This document shows positions 21,746 to 33,336 of a stretch of DNA of 49,240 nucleotides, piece after piece (the first letter of the stretch is position 1; each line of letters begins with the position of its first letter). The position numbers were made by a program, and so were the translations under genes. The stretch is from Ectocarpus siliculosus (taxonomy: Eukaryota > Sar > Phaeophyceae > Ectocarpales > Ectocarpaceae): assembly GCA_000310025.1 (NCBI GenBank), contig FN648069.1, positions 843,729 to 892,968 of the forward strand. The letters are read 5' to 3'. Under the pieces are notes generated by a model. That model ran no database searches. It saw only the letters and a list, made by a program, of their open reading frames with translations, and was not told where the DNA came from.

Positions 21746-22364
21746 TTGGTCTTGGGCGTGGTGGGCATTTTCGCGGCCGTCGTCGTCGTGTCATTCGTGA
21801 CATCAGACATCGGGGGAGAGGAACGGAAGCAGACGAGGACTAGCCGAGCGCGTGGCACGGTACATCCCACTTCAATCTATAAAGATTGTCGTCGTGGCCT
21901 GGCAGATCGTGACACAGGTGAGCGTCGCAAAGGCTGTGCACATCAATCGATCGGCTTCGCAGTGTTTCGTGTCAGTACAACCCCATTATATTTTTTCAAA
22001 TACAGGGAATTGTCCGTAAGACCCCCTCCTCTACATTGTAAATCTTTGGGTTACCCTGCTTCCTGAGATTGGTTATGCCATTAAAGCGGGGAGTTTACTG
22101 AAGATGAGTGTCCTTAAAGCGGGGACACATTGGCTGTATTGAGATTAAGGAGTAACCGCCCTTGTTCGGACGTGTGGGCTCTACCCCGAAAACGCCCCCC
22201 CTGCACTAAGACAAGCTCCCCCAACATGTTCTTACACATGTTGCTCGACCAGCTGTTGTCGTGTTTGCCGTTCTTGCGCTGCCTAGTTCACTGAAGAGGG
22301 GAACGTCACCTACCCGGACGTGTACCACACCTTCTTGAATGGCTTGAAAGTGTTCCAAACTTAA
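21746..22364 (+). pseudogene. Upstream part of the same membrane protein gene, inverted and broken
   Basis: A plus-strand membrane span (LGVVGIFAAVVVVSFVTSD) is followed, after a one-base frame change near 21850, by RYIPLQSIKIVVVAWQIVTQ ending at a consensus donor at 21918. A matching phase-0 acceptor at 22286 (CTGCCTAG) opens FTEEGNVTYPDVYHTFLNGL, which ends at a TAA at 22362. In intact relatives, as I recall them, this SIKI...NVTYPDVY block lies just before the region now on the minus strand at 20573-21592. The two pieces run outwards from about 21.65 kb, as expected after an inversion. Confidence 0.65.
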
Positions 22365-22565
22365 CAAAGAAGTATGAGCCCATGATGGCCTACAACTGAG
22401 GGGGCACCTCGTTGAAACGTCTCCATTCGGCATGAAAGAGGGGTGTCACCGCTTTAGCTTAACATAGCTCTGAATGCATGATGAGGCGACAAGGGTGGGA
22501 AAGTCGGATCAAAACAAATAATGGGCCAAACAAACTTCTGTCACCTCTTGAGATATATGCGATAT

Positions 22566-23034
22566 TGTCACAGAGGTTATCACGCTATCGCTTAGGGTAG
22601 CTCACCCATGTGTTAGCGTAACAAGCACTGGCTAGGGTTCAATTAGTTTCTTCCATTTCATGGTCAGTTTCATCCATTTCATGGTCAGGTTCATGGTATC
22701 TTACCATTGGATTCAAGTTGAGGGCTAGCAAAAGGGATACCGTCCCTGTGGGTCTAGCCCTGTGGGTCTAATCAAGGTGGGATTAGCAAGGGGGGTCTAC
22801 CTCATGCGTTGACTCACAACTGGTTGCTGCTTAGCGATGTGGCGGGTCAAAGTTCCTCTTCCGAGATTGGCCGTGTTAACAGTGAGCGATCACCCAAAAC
22901 ACGTGTTGAGGCGGAGCTCTAGAGGGGCTCCGCCAATGATTCAGGTACACCCTAGGGTATACCCTAGCCCTCCTCAAACCATCGTGAAATGGAATGATTC
23001 TCAGTATTTAGCGTCCGTTCATGCTACCGTGACA
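22566..23034. mobile_element. Small TGTCAC-ended inverted-repeat element, copy B
   Basis: This is the second copy of the element at 5878-6334, in the same orientation, 469 bp long. It differs by small indels in the middle, including fewer 21-bp repeat units and a changed GGGGTCTA-rich patch. The flanks share ATAT next to both ends, which might be part of a target duplication, but I cannot define it cleanly. Confidence 0.75.
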
Positions 23035-23751
23035 ATATGCGCCATCGCATATTTATTTATCTATAGATAGGCAGTTGTTGCTGGGTTTCAACTGGTTTCA
23101 GAATTATCCCTGAGGAAAACTTGAAAACGTAGAAAACCGGGGGATGAGCCGAAAAGTCTTTAACAACGTCCGATCGATCTGAAAAATTCAACCCAAGCTA
23201 ATTTTAGGCCGGGAAGTACGAACAATCCGTTGGCAGATTTTTTTTCATTTTCACATTTGGTGGAACAGAGTTAGACTACAGCTTACGAAAAACACCCCGA
23301 AAACCGGGAACGAGGGAGATTCCCCCTACCTCGTATCACTACTTTATACTAAGGGCTATAATAGTAGTTTCAGGGAAGAGGGTAATTTTGGGGCGGGGGT
23401 CACGAATCTGCCATCAGAATGTCCCAGAGTCTGAGTGTAGCAGCAGTAGTTCGTTCGGCGTTGTTGGTTGCTCTGCAAATGTACGCTTTCCCTAGTGATT
23501 GATTACCCTGGCTCTGCGCAGCCGAGTGTTGGTCTGAGCAACTTTCGGAGTGGTTGTAACCCCCCCCAAATCGGCCAAGCGGGATCGATTCAGGAGGTGC
23601 TCGAGTGCTTGAGAAGAAAATGTTCAGCAATGCGGCGAAAAAATAATCTCGGTCTTCCCGAACCGGTTCTGAACGGTTTTTAGAGAGCCTTGGAACCAAA
23701 GAAGAGACATTTTTTTTTTAGCTGAGCGGCGCCGGGACGCCGGACGTATGA
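23035..23751. other. No gene seen
   Basis: No coding frame or repeat of note. The right edge carries ATGA at 23748-23751, which is repeated just after the large inverted-repeat element at 25627-25630. Confidence 0.4.
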
Positions 23752-25626
23752 ACTAGTGTTGTGTATCAAGAAATTTACGGGGGGTATATGGATATTGATA
23801 TATACCCCCCCGTTGAAATCGGATATTGATATTTTCTGATATTTGAGGAAATCTCAAAACAGGTTCGGATATTGATGTATAGGGGGTATATATTGGGGTA
23901 TATACTGAGGTATACCTAACATCTGATATATTAGAGGTATATATTGGGGTATATTTGGGGTATATTGAAGAGATCATCACGCTCACGAGAGCAGGAAGGA
24001 GCACGTACGTACCTGACGGCGTTACTGTATGTATCCAATAGCTGTAGCAGTTGATCATCTACTATGTTGAATCCGCGGATATAGTGGCAAGTTGCAACGC
24101 TCCTTTGATCCTGCTGCTGTCATCATCAGGCTCGCCAAAGACTCAACAACAGCGAAGAGGATCGCAATTAATTGCTAACTGCCGGCGTATGAATGACCGC
24201 GAAACCATTATTTTTCATTGAACGAAAACAAGAAGACGTAATACATCCAAACAGCTCTCTTAAAAAAGCAGTGGCCAAAATCGGGTACACCCCGTCCAAA
24301 CACGGCCATAATCGGGTACCCCTACAAGATGCTGCTGGGAGCGACCGCATGCCACCATCTGATTGGCCGACGCCCGCCCCTACCCGACCTTGACCGCCTC
24401 TCCACCGGGTGCACCCGATCTTGGCTACTCACCCCCGGGATGAGGGGTACCCGGTTTTTCTTTCCCCAACCCGAAAATGGCTGGGCTGTTCGACCAAAAC
24501 CCATGCACACAATCACGGGTCGGACGCACACCACTGGCCCTCGAATTCGGACCTTCTGACGGCCCGGCGGGCGGAGGCAGACCCCCCGCCGGCGGTGGAA
24601 GTCTCCCTTGGGGGAAACGGCTGGCGGTCTGTGCAAATGACCGAGAAGAAGAAAGAGCTGGATCAATACCTCCGTCACGAGATGCGACACACACAGGACT
24701 CATCTCAAGAATAGACATATTTCTCTCCCTCCCGCTACTTTCTCATTATTGGCGACAAATGAGGGCCAGCCAGTGGTGGTGTGCGTCCGACCCGTGATTG
24801 TGTGCATGGGTTTTGGTCGAACAGCCCAGCCATTTTCGGGTTGGGGAAAGAAAAACCGGGTACCCCTCATCCCGGGGGTGAGTAGCCAAGATCGGGTGCA
24901 CCCGGTGGAGAGGCGGTCAAGGTCGGGTAGGGGCGGGCGTCGGCCAATCAGATGGTGGCATGCGGTCGCTCCCAGCAGCATCTTGTAGGGGTACCCGATT
25001 ATGGCCGTGTTTGGAACGGGTGTATGTACCCGATTTTGGCCGCTGCTCTATGTATTACTTCGCGACCCACGATCTACGGCACAACCGCCCCTTTTCCCGT
25101 CTCCCGAACAATAATACAACGGAGTATCTTATGTATTGGCTACTAGCTAAGCTACCAGGTGAGCGAACCTCCTGTCTCCTTCACGACCGAGGGTTGGTTT
25201 TCTTTACCACACCACCTCCTGCTCGTTCTGCTGGCTGCGACTCGGAGACGACCAAATCGATGGGAGATGCTGCCGAAGAGGGGGACGCTGCCGAAGCAGG
25301 GGATCCCTTTGCCGAAGAGGATCCCTCTGCCGAATATGTTTCACTACGTACAGATGACTGTGGGACTCCCGACATGGTAGTGTGGTGGTAGTGTGCCCAA
25401 GAGAGTATCAAGAAATATTCAAATGTATACCCCGATATATTCCCGAACAGTATTCATATCAAGAAATATACCCTATATATTCCTGATATATCAGATATGC
25501 ACTTGATATATCAATTTCCTGATATATCCGGATATTGCCCTGAAAAAAAGCCGATATTGATATATCATATTCAGGGGTATATTGGATGTTTCCTGATATA
25601 TGAATTTCCTGATACACAACACTAGT
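23752..25626. mobile_element. 1.9-kb inverted-repeat element with ATGA target duplication
   Basis: The ends form a 24-bp terminal inverted repeat with one mismatch, starting ACTAGTGTTGTGTATCA and followed by GAAATT. ATGA flanks both ends (23748-23751 and 25627-25630) and looks like a 4-bp target duplication. Inside each end are AT-rich repeats of TATATCC/GGATATA type (about 23780-23960 and 25420-25610). In the centre sits a second, nested foldback (24268-25046). No transposase frame is visible, so the element is non-autonomous. Confidence 0.75.
24268..25046. mobile_element. Nested foldback with near-perfect arms of about 270 bp
   Basis: The arms 24268-24540 and 24764-25046 are inverted copies starting GCAG(T/C)GGCCAAAATCGGGTACA. 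The central two hundred or so bases of each arm appear identical by eye: the frames at 24329 (+) and 24981 (-) give the same 66 residues. The loop of about 220 bp contains its own short GC-rich palindrome. It probably inserted into the larger element at 23752-25626. A transcript through it would fold into a long hairpin. Confidence 0.85.
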
Positions 25627-25745
25627 ATGAACACTGCTACTGGATCACGCCTTTAGCAGCGTGTGCTCAAGAGTTGTCTACGGGATTTGAGCAAGCGGCA
25701 GGTCTCCGGGACTTGAGCGATTTAGGCAGATCTACAGCCGCATCA

Positions 25746-26144
25746 TGAGCAACAACGGCAACGACAATTCCAACAACAAGGAAAAAGGCCAGGCGGAGCC
25801 ACCCGCCCCCACCCCCGCCGCCTGGCCCAACGCCGGCCGACAACCAGATTGCTCAGGGCCGCGGAGGAGGGAATACCGCAGGAGGAGCTCGCACCAGCGG
25901 AGGAGGTGGCGCAACCAGTGCCGGCGGACCCGGTGGTGCGCGGCAGAATGGGGTCGCACCCCAAAACGCGGTTGCACTCGACCAAGCCGATGGCGCCGCA
26001 GCTGGAGCCGCCGGAGGGGGTGGGAGCGCCAATGACGCCGTGAGAGGTGCAGGTGCGCTGAGCCTGCCAGAAGTGGCAAACTTAGCCCTGCAAACTACCG
26101 TAGGTGACACTTCCACACCCACAGAGGATACCACATCCCTATAA
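25746..26144 (+). pseudogene. Gly/Ala-rich ORF with one frameshift
   Basis: An ATG at 25746 opens a polar Asn/Gly/Pro-rich start (MSNNGNDNSNNKEK). After a frame change near 25840 the coding-like sequence continues as DNQIAQGRGGG, a Gly/Ala-rich tract, and SLPEVANLALQTTVGDTSTP to a TAA at 26142-26144. Such low-complexity leaders occur at the start of retrotransposon gag proteins, which is one possibility. I do not recognise it. Confidence 0.3.
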
Positions 26145-26163
26145 CGGAAAAGTACAGAAAACC

Positions 26164-26549
26164 ACACCCACCCGTGTGATAATTTTCTGCATCCTGGAAA
26201 ATACACACGTGTTCGCGCCTAAATTTATGGAAAAAATTCCATATACATTGTATTTATGCAGACATTGCAAATCCTGGAATCACATCGGGAAGCAGTCTCT
26301 CCGCGCAGTGTTTTTGGTTATTCTGCCACAACATCATCTATGGATTGCCCACATGTAAACACCCACCCGTGTGATAATTTTCTGCATCCTAGAAAATGCA
26401 CACGTGTTCGCGCCTATGGAAAAAATTCCATATATTTTTTTTTATGCAGACATTACAAATCCTGGAATCACATCGGGAAGCAGTCTCTCCGCGCAGTGTT
26501 TTTTGGTTATTCTGCCACAACATCATCTATGGATTGCCCACATGTAAAG
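26164..26549. repeat. Direct duplication of about 195 bp
   Basis: The unit starts with CACCCGTGTGATAATTTTCTG, contains ATGGAAAAAATTCCATATA (a short palindrome) and ends GGATTGCCCACATGTAAA. It is present twice in tandem with few differences. GTGTGATAA and its complement TTATCACAC recur through 26-28 kb. Confidence 0.85.
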
Positions 26550-26569
26550 ACACACACACACCAATTTTC

Positions 26570-29500
26570 GTGAGATTTGGTCCACCCTACGTGGGTAACC
26601 AAAAGGCATCTAGGTGCGGTGAGTGCTTCCATGTCTTGGATTACCATGATCTTTTCGGAGGTAGGCTCATGATCGTTCTGGGGCCTGTCTGCTGACTAAT
26701 GGAGCTTAGAGCTGAATTTAGGCCGATTTTTGCAGGCCCACTGCCATCGCTGTAGTTCAGATCCCAAACCGTGCACATCATACATTCATTCTATAGTCTT
26801 TTATCTCTACTACTGTATGGCGCGGAGTTTTGGCCGAATTGGGACTCTGAAGCGGGTAACCAACTTGGATGAAAGTTGCTTCCCAGAGCTGAAAAGGTTG
26901 CGTGCAGCAGCAGGAAGGCAGCTTCAACTCAGATGTGATCGCGAGACATTTCTCCGGCTCAAAGCAAAATCAAAGGGTAAAACCAGCTTTCCGATGGAGG
27001 GTATAACTTGCTTGAGGCGCCCGCCTGTTTTGTTGAAACGACAAGGTCTGTGTAAGGAGCACGAGGTGGTGAAAGAACTGGGCTCACCCATGTCCAATAT
27101 GGGGAGGGGATGAAACAAGATTGACCCCGCTGAAACCGGCGGCGTGATTTCTTGTCTGAACTTTTTTTTTTGAATTTCCTATAGGCGCGAACACATGTGA
27201 AAAGGCACCGGTTTATCACACGGTCACAGAAGATACCACACCCCCTCAGCCGTAAATGTATATCACGGAGGATCCTATCAGACACCTGTGTGGGAGACCG
27301 TGATGATCACGCACAAAGCGCACGCCGCAACCCTGCCCTAGAGCTATGGCGACCAACAACACCGTGGAGATGAACAAGCGCACAACACTCCTGAAAGCAT
27401 CGCGGCTCAGACTGCACTGAGTCAGACTCCAGCGGCGGCGCCGCGGCCATTTACGTATTTTCTTTCTGTGGCGCCTGAGATGACTCCCGCAGCACACGAT
27501 GTGCCTGCCACAGCCCGTGCTCCTGAGCCCCGCGCAGCAGATCCTGCTGCTGACACTTCCGCGACAATACCTGCTGTGCCTAGTACAGCCCGTGCTGTTG
27601 ACGCCCACACGACACCACCCCTCGTCATCACACACCCTGTAGGTTGGGGCGTGTGGGGGTATTACCTCTCCCCGCGGGTGATATTGTCACACCCCATCTT
27701 TATCACACACCCTTGTTTTATCACACCCATTGGGTGGGGTCGTGTGGGCACAGTTCATCCCATCGATGACAGTATCGCACCCCCTTTTTATCACACACTC
27801 TTGTTACCACACCCCCTGCGGGGTGGAGTCCTGTGAGTGCAATTTATCACACGGGTCACGCAAGATATCACACCCCCTACGGAATACCACGCCGGTGTGA
27901 CAACTTCCAAAAATGTCATCACACGGGTGCGGTATCTAGTGTCACCTACGGTAACCGTCTGGTAGGGCAACCCGGCAACCAGTGCCAACATTTTAATGAG
28001 CCGCAGAGCGCGCAGCGCGACCGTCTTTTTCCTTCGTCCCAGGAAGGAAAAAACAGGCTACAGGTACTGGGTAGAGAGATCGGAACGGTTTTTAATGTGA
28101 AGACAAAACAACGATAGTAATATTTTTGTGATTAGCACCAGCTGGCGTCACTGATAATAGGTCAGTGTATAAGCTTAAATGGACGTTAAGAAAGCCCAGT
28201 ACCAGCCGGTCTTCTTCCCACTCACTGCTGTACAGACTTTCGACCGTGGTATTATCTCGAACGGGTAGTCTTTCTGTGAGGTAATGTACATTTTCTATAA
28301 AACAGGCTCAAATTAATGTCAGACAACAACAACAACGACAAATATTGGCCTGTTCCAACGCGATGCAGGGGCCCGAAGTTTGATTTCCGGGAAGCCTAAA
28401 TAACCCACATTTGGGACCAGAACGAATCTAAGGGTACTGATTTTTTTTATTCTGTTGGTTTCTAGGGAGAGAAAAAATAGCGCACTTTTCGTCGCACCGG
28501 TTTGATCGTGCGTCCGCGAGAGATGCCCATGTCTCTGGGAGTTCAGGAAGAGAAGCAGGATTTCAAAAGCGGAGAGCTCAGTCGCGCGCGATTTAAACCA
28601 GGAGAAGAAGCAGAGGTAGCATACCGCTGATGAGTCTCGCACATCCACAGAATCACACCCACCCGCCGTGGCTCAATCCCTTCCATAGGTAAAAGCACAG
28701 CAGTTACAGCGCACCTAGTGCCCGCCCTCTGGCTAAACAACAGGGAGAGTCTTGGCGGTTCTATTGGCCGTTGGACAAATCGATGGGTGAAAATTGATGG
28801 ATTGAGGTCTTGCCAACAGCAGCAACAACAGCAGCGGAGGGCAAAGTTGAGGCGATTGGTGCTGTTGATGCAGTCGCCACGTGGGACTCAGAACCATGGG
28901 GATGACGTCGTTCGCTGGGTAACCGTAGGCCGGGAGATAAGGCAAACAAACAAACGCCGCCGCCTCCAGCAAAAGCGAAACATGAGAGACTGGCTGAGAT
29001 ATTGACAAACGGTCCATGCGAGAGAACGAGCTGGCTCTGTTGGACTACTGCGCTGCTGCCACTTTTCCACGGGCTTTCCACACCGCGCTGGCCGATGGGT
29101 TCTTTCGAGTGGTTCCTCGGCTCTTTCATGTGCTCTTTGGGGCAAAATATATCGTTTGTAGCTGCTGCTAGCCTGTGCCCAAGGAGGGCATCCCCTTCAG
29201 TTGCACCAAAAAAGCAACTTACGGGGGTATATCTGACGGGTTTTTATTCACGACCAAAGTCCGTTGAGTGTTCAATATTAGAGTTATGGAAAACGTTGTC
29301 TTAGTTTGCGAGGGTGTGCACATTGACGTCCGCAGTCTGTTTGGAACCGTACCGTGTACGTATCGTTGTTCTCCTCGTAGTATTAATTGCAAGACATAGA
29401 CTATGCTCGTAGTATACCAGGGCGTGGCTTATGGAGGGAGTGCTTGGTGCTGCAGCGCAGTCCCCGTGTATCACCATCCACTATGTACCTACAGCAGTAG

Positions 29501-30184
29501 TCTTGCGAAGGACTTCTCGCATTGGAGCCAACCACATCGGCCACAAAACTTTGTTTCTTTGACGATATTCTCGTCACCAGGGGCGTTGTTGACTCATTTT
29601 TCGCTATCCCCTCTCTGGTGTGCATGTTCTAAGTTCCCTCCATGAGCGTTTCGACGAGTGGTCGCTATAATACCGTACACAGCTTCTTTGAGTGCTACGA
29701 AACAAGGGAACAGTAGGTTTTCCTGCTCCATATCCACCAACGTCGAAACATGGTCATCGTCGGCCAACCGGTCTGGTTCGGACCACGAAATCTGGCAATA
29801 TTGAGCACTCGAGGTCAGCCTGATGGGACCTTGGGAGTTCTCTCGTGTGCCCTGGCATGTTCCCACATTTTGAACGCTTTCCCCGCTACACTAAAATCTC
29901 ACCTCGCGCCTGGTTACAAAAATCTGCGATATTTGCAGCAGCGTTACCCACAGGGTTTCGATGTCTCCGCTACTTCAGATCCAGCTGTCGTCGACGTGTT
30001 TCCGGAACCGGCCGAATATCCGTTCCTCACGTGTCCGAGCATTAACATGAGGAAGGGCAGCTGTTCTCGTCCCATGCTTCTCCTTGTACCCCCGATCGAT
30101 ATCATCGGCTGTTGTATTGACATGAGGTACTGCATATATCCGATCGGCCTTTCTGGAAATCCGTTCGATTTTGCTCCGCGCTGA
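26570..30184. other. No gene resolved; repeat-rich intergenic stretch
   Basis: Between 27180 and 27960 there is a cluster of TTATCACAC and GATA(C/T)CACACCCCCT motifs in both orientations, probably ends of several small inverted-repeat elements. These ends resemble the MITE ends in the DnaJ introns. A 127-codon ORF at 26730-27113 and an Ala/Pro-rich frame at 27468-27836 show no motif. At 28318-29300 and 29400-30184 only short frames are seen. Upstream exons of the repeat protein gene at 30.5 kb could lie near 30 kb: there is an acceptor-like TGTTCACAG at 30194. Confidence 0.35.
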
Positions 30185-31842
30185 TTGTTCACAGGGCAAA
30201 CCAGGTGCTTCGATATCTTCGACATCGCCTTGAGCCAAGCGTGTGCGGGAGAGGAGAAGCGCTGGTTTGCGTCGACACTGGAGTTGCAGCTGGCCTCGCT
30301 GGATAGCTGCAGGGCTTGCCGAAGTATGTTGATCTTGCACGTCCGTGTAACACGTGAGGCTCCTCGCAGCTTATGGTCCCCTCGTAAAGTACAGGCCGGG
30401 CCGATAAAAGGCAGCTCGCAGGCGCGTACCTCGAGCCGTGTGCCGGCTGTGCGCGCTCTTCATTTGACATGGGCGCTTTCCGTGAAATATCTGGTGCAGA
30501 GAGCGGCCATGGAGCTGTGGATGTCGTCAGAAAGTATAGAGCTGCAAGGATCGTGGTTTGCGACTAGCCCACGGTCTGTGTCTTGGCCGGAGGGTCTGCA
30601 ACATCTGTCCCTTGGAAATGCTTTCGATCAGGCTGTTGAGGGAGTCATTTGGCCGGCGTCCCTGCAAAAGTTGTCGTTCGGGAAATCATTCGATCAGCCT
30701 ATTGCTGGAATCGTATGGCCAGCGTCCTTGCAACAGCTGTCATTCGGGTTTGGGTTCAGGCAGCCCATCACTCGAGTCAAGTGGCCGGCGTCCCTACAAC
30801 GGCTATCGTTCGGGGGTTCTTTCAACCATCCCATCACTGGAGTCAAGTGGCCGGCGAACCTACAACAGCTATCTTTCGGGTCAACATTCAAGCAATCGAT
30901 CAATGGAGTCGTGTGGCCGGCCTCCCTGCAACAGTTGTCGTTCGCGTCAGGATTCGAGACACCCATCGCTGAGGTTTTGTGGCCGGCCTCCCTGCAACAG
31001 CTATCGTTCGAGAAATTCTTTAATCAACCAATCGCCGGTGTAATGTGGCCGGCGTCCCTCCAACGGCTTTCGTTCAGTTTAATATTCAATCAACCCATCA
31101 CCGGAGTCGTGTGGCCGGCGTCCCTGCTACAGCTAACGTTCGGGGAACGTTTCGACCAACCGATTGCGGGCGTCGTGTGGCCGGCGTCCCTGCAACAGCT
31201 ATCGTTCGGGTCAAAATTCAACCAATCGATCACTGGAGTCGTGTGGCCGGCGTCCCTGCAACAGGTATCCTTCGGGGCATGTTTCAACCAACCGATCGCT
31301 GGAGTCGTGTGGCCGGCGTCCCTGCAACGGCTATCGTTCGGGTTAAGATTCAACCAACCCATCACCGGAGTCGTGTGGCCGGCGTCCCTGCAACGGCTAT
31401 CGTTCGGGTATATATTTGATCAACCCATCATAGGAGTCGTGTGGCCGGCGTCCCTGCTACAGCTAACGTTGGGGGGTCAGTTCAACCAACCTGTTGGGCG
31501 CGTCGTATGGCCGGCTGCCCTACAACAGCTGACGTTCGGGTCAAGATTCAACCAACCGATTGCCGGAGTCATGTGGCCGGCGTCCCTGCCACAGCTATCG
31601 TTCGGCACATATTTCAACCAACCGATCGCTGGAGTCGTGTGGCCTGCGTCCCTGCTACAGCTAACGTTCGGGGACCATTTCGACCAACCTATAGAGGGCG
31701 TCGTATGGCCGGCGTCCCTGCAACAACTAACGTTCGGGGATCAATTCGACCAACCGATTGCCGGAGTGATCTGGCCGGCGTCCCTGCAACAGCTATCGTT
31801 CGGGGCATATTTCGACCAGCCGATCGCTGACGTTGTGTGGCC

Positions 31843-31847
31843 GGCCT
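31843..31847. repeat. Target site duplication, left copy (GGCCT)
   Basis: These five bases precede the LTR element and recur after it at 33694-33698. They fall in the WPAS codons of the repeat gene. Because the base after both LTRs is G, the duplication could be read as 4 bp (GCCT). Confidence 0.85.
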
Positions 31848-32204
31848 TGATCGATAATTCGGGTGGCTCGGTTCTTTGTGGTTGGAGCTCAAAGCGGGTG
31901 GCTCATGGCGGAGCGTGGATGGGTAGGAAACGTGTTGAAAACGTAATGCAAAAGTATTGGAAAGTATTGTATTCATCGGGGGCGTGCCAGTGCTCGTCAA
32001 ACCTTCACGGTATCTGGGCACGCCTTCACTCTTTGTCACTCAACGAATCTCTCTGAATCTCCACCAAATACCTCTCGCAACCAAGGAATATATATATGTA
32101 GAAAGTTCCTATCCCTCCGCATCTCATCACTGTTACTTTCGTACGTACGTACCGGACATCTCAACCGTCATACTATGCTACGAGTACTCCCAATATATCT
32201 AATA
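31848..32204 (-). repeat. LTR (downstream copy in element sense)
   Basis: This copy appears identical to 33337-33693. It contains GTACGTACGTAC and TATATATA stretches. The host gene frame reads into it as far as 32056 before a stop, so the interrupted gene would end with about 70 foreign residues. Confidence 0.88.
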
Positions 32205-32261
32205 GCCCCCCTACTCGTATGCATCGTCATGCTCCGAGAAAAACCAAATTCCTCTTTACCA

Positions 32262-32857
32262 TCTCTCCAAAACAATCAAGAAAATTCTCAAAACAAACAA
32301 AAACCAATATCTTCGCGCCTGGTGTCCTCCGCTGCTTGGCGGGCTTCCGCTGCTGGGCGGGCAGAAAATTCTCAAAACAAACAAAAACCAATATCCTCCG
32401 CTACTTGGCGGGCTTCCGCTACTTGGCGGGCAGAAAATTCTCAAAACAAACAAAAAACAATATCCTCCGCTACTTGGCGGGCTTCCGCTGCTTGGCGGGC
32501 AGAAAATTCTCAAAACAAACAAAAACCAATATCCTCCGCTACTTGGCGGGCTTCCGCTGCTTGGCAGGCAGAAAATTCTCTAAACAACAAAAACCAATAT
32601 CCTCCGCTACTTGGCGGGCTTCCGCTGCTTGGCGGGCAGAAAATTCTCAAAACAAACAAAAAACAATATCCTCCGCTACTTGGCGGGCTTCCGCTGCTTG
32701 GCGGGCAGAAAATTCTCAAAACAAACAAAAACCAATATCCTCCGCTACTTGGCGGGCTTCCGCTGCTTGGCAGGCAGAAAATTCTCTAAACAACAAAAAC
32801 CAATATCCTCCGCTACTTGGCGGGCTTCCGCTGCTTGGCGGGCAGAAAATTCTCAAA
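32262..32857 (-). repeat. 69-bp satellite array inside the LTR element
   Basis: About eight units of 69-70 bp alternate GGCGGGCTTCCGCTGCTTGG with an A-rich part (AAAATTCTCAAAACAAAC). Both strands stay open in most frames because the unit length is close to a multiple of three, so the long ORFs here are not genes. The GC-rich part matches the gag-like leader at about 33185-33240, which is the likely source of the array. Confidence 0.9.
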
Positions 32858-33249
32858 GCTCAATTCGTCTACTTTCAGTCATACGGAGAGTTGCAGGGTG
32901 AGGCACTGCACCGATATCCCCTGATGAAGTCTGGAGGCGACCGGCCATGGCAGTCGCAATCGCGTCGGCCAGATCGTCTGCGGAAGGGTTGGGTGTTGGG
33001 CCCCCAGGTTCTTGCTGGTGTGGTGCCTCTTGTTCTTCATTTCCTCGCCGGAGATCTTCTGATCTCTGCCGCTCGGCTCGATGCCGTACCTCCATCTCGG
33101 CCATCTTCTTGGCCAGTTTCTCCTCCATCAGCTGCTCCATCCGAGCTGCTACTCTCTCGTTGATTGACCAGTTCTTCGATCCTGGCGTCCTCCGCTGCTT
33201 GGCGGGCTTCCGCTGCTGGGCGGGATTCATCTTCGCGCCTGGAGGCCAT
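32853..33249 (-). pseudogene. gag-like leader ORF of the LTR element, frameshifted
   Basis: From an ATG at 33249 the minus strand encodes a Glu/Arg/Ala-rich helical protein (MASRREDESRPAAEARQAAE, then DARIEELVNQRE). The same style continues in a second frame as RVAARMEQLMEEKLAKKMAE, then MEVRHRAERQRSED, to a stop at 32853. The frame change falls in a GAGAGAG tract near 33165, consistent with loss of one GA. It looks like the N-terminal coiled coil of a gag protein, cut before any nucleocapsid or protease domain. Confidence 0.6.
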
Positions 33250-33336
33250 CTTGACCCTGCTGTCGATCGCCGCAAGGCGATGCTCCTAAACCAAGCTCGA
33301 CCGCGAATCTCGTAGACGACGTGTCATACGCTAGCG

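Noticed and set aside
30185-32056. 623-codon ORF as a complete LRR-like protein
   Set aside because: Its last 70 codons lie in the inserted LTR, its first codon is TTG, and the true C-terminus resumes after the element.
32175-33163. Plus-strand ORFs of 204 and 314 codons inside the LTR element
   Set aside because: They are translations of the 69-bp satellite with no protein-like features; the element's own sense is minus.
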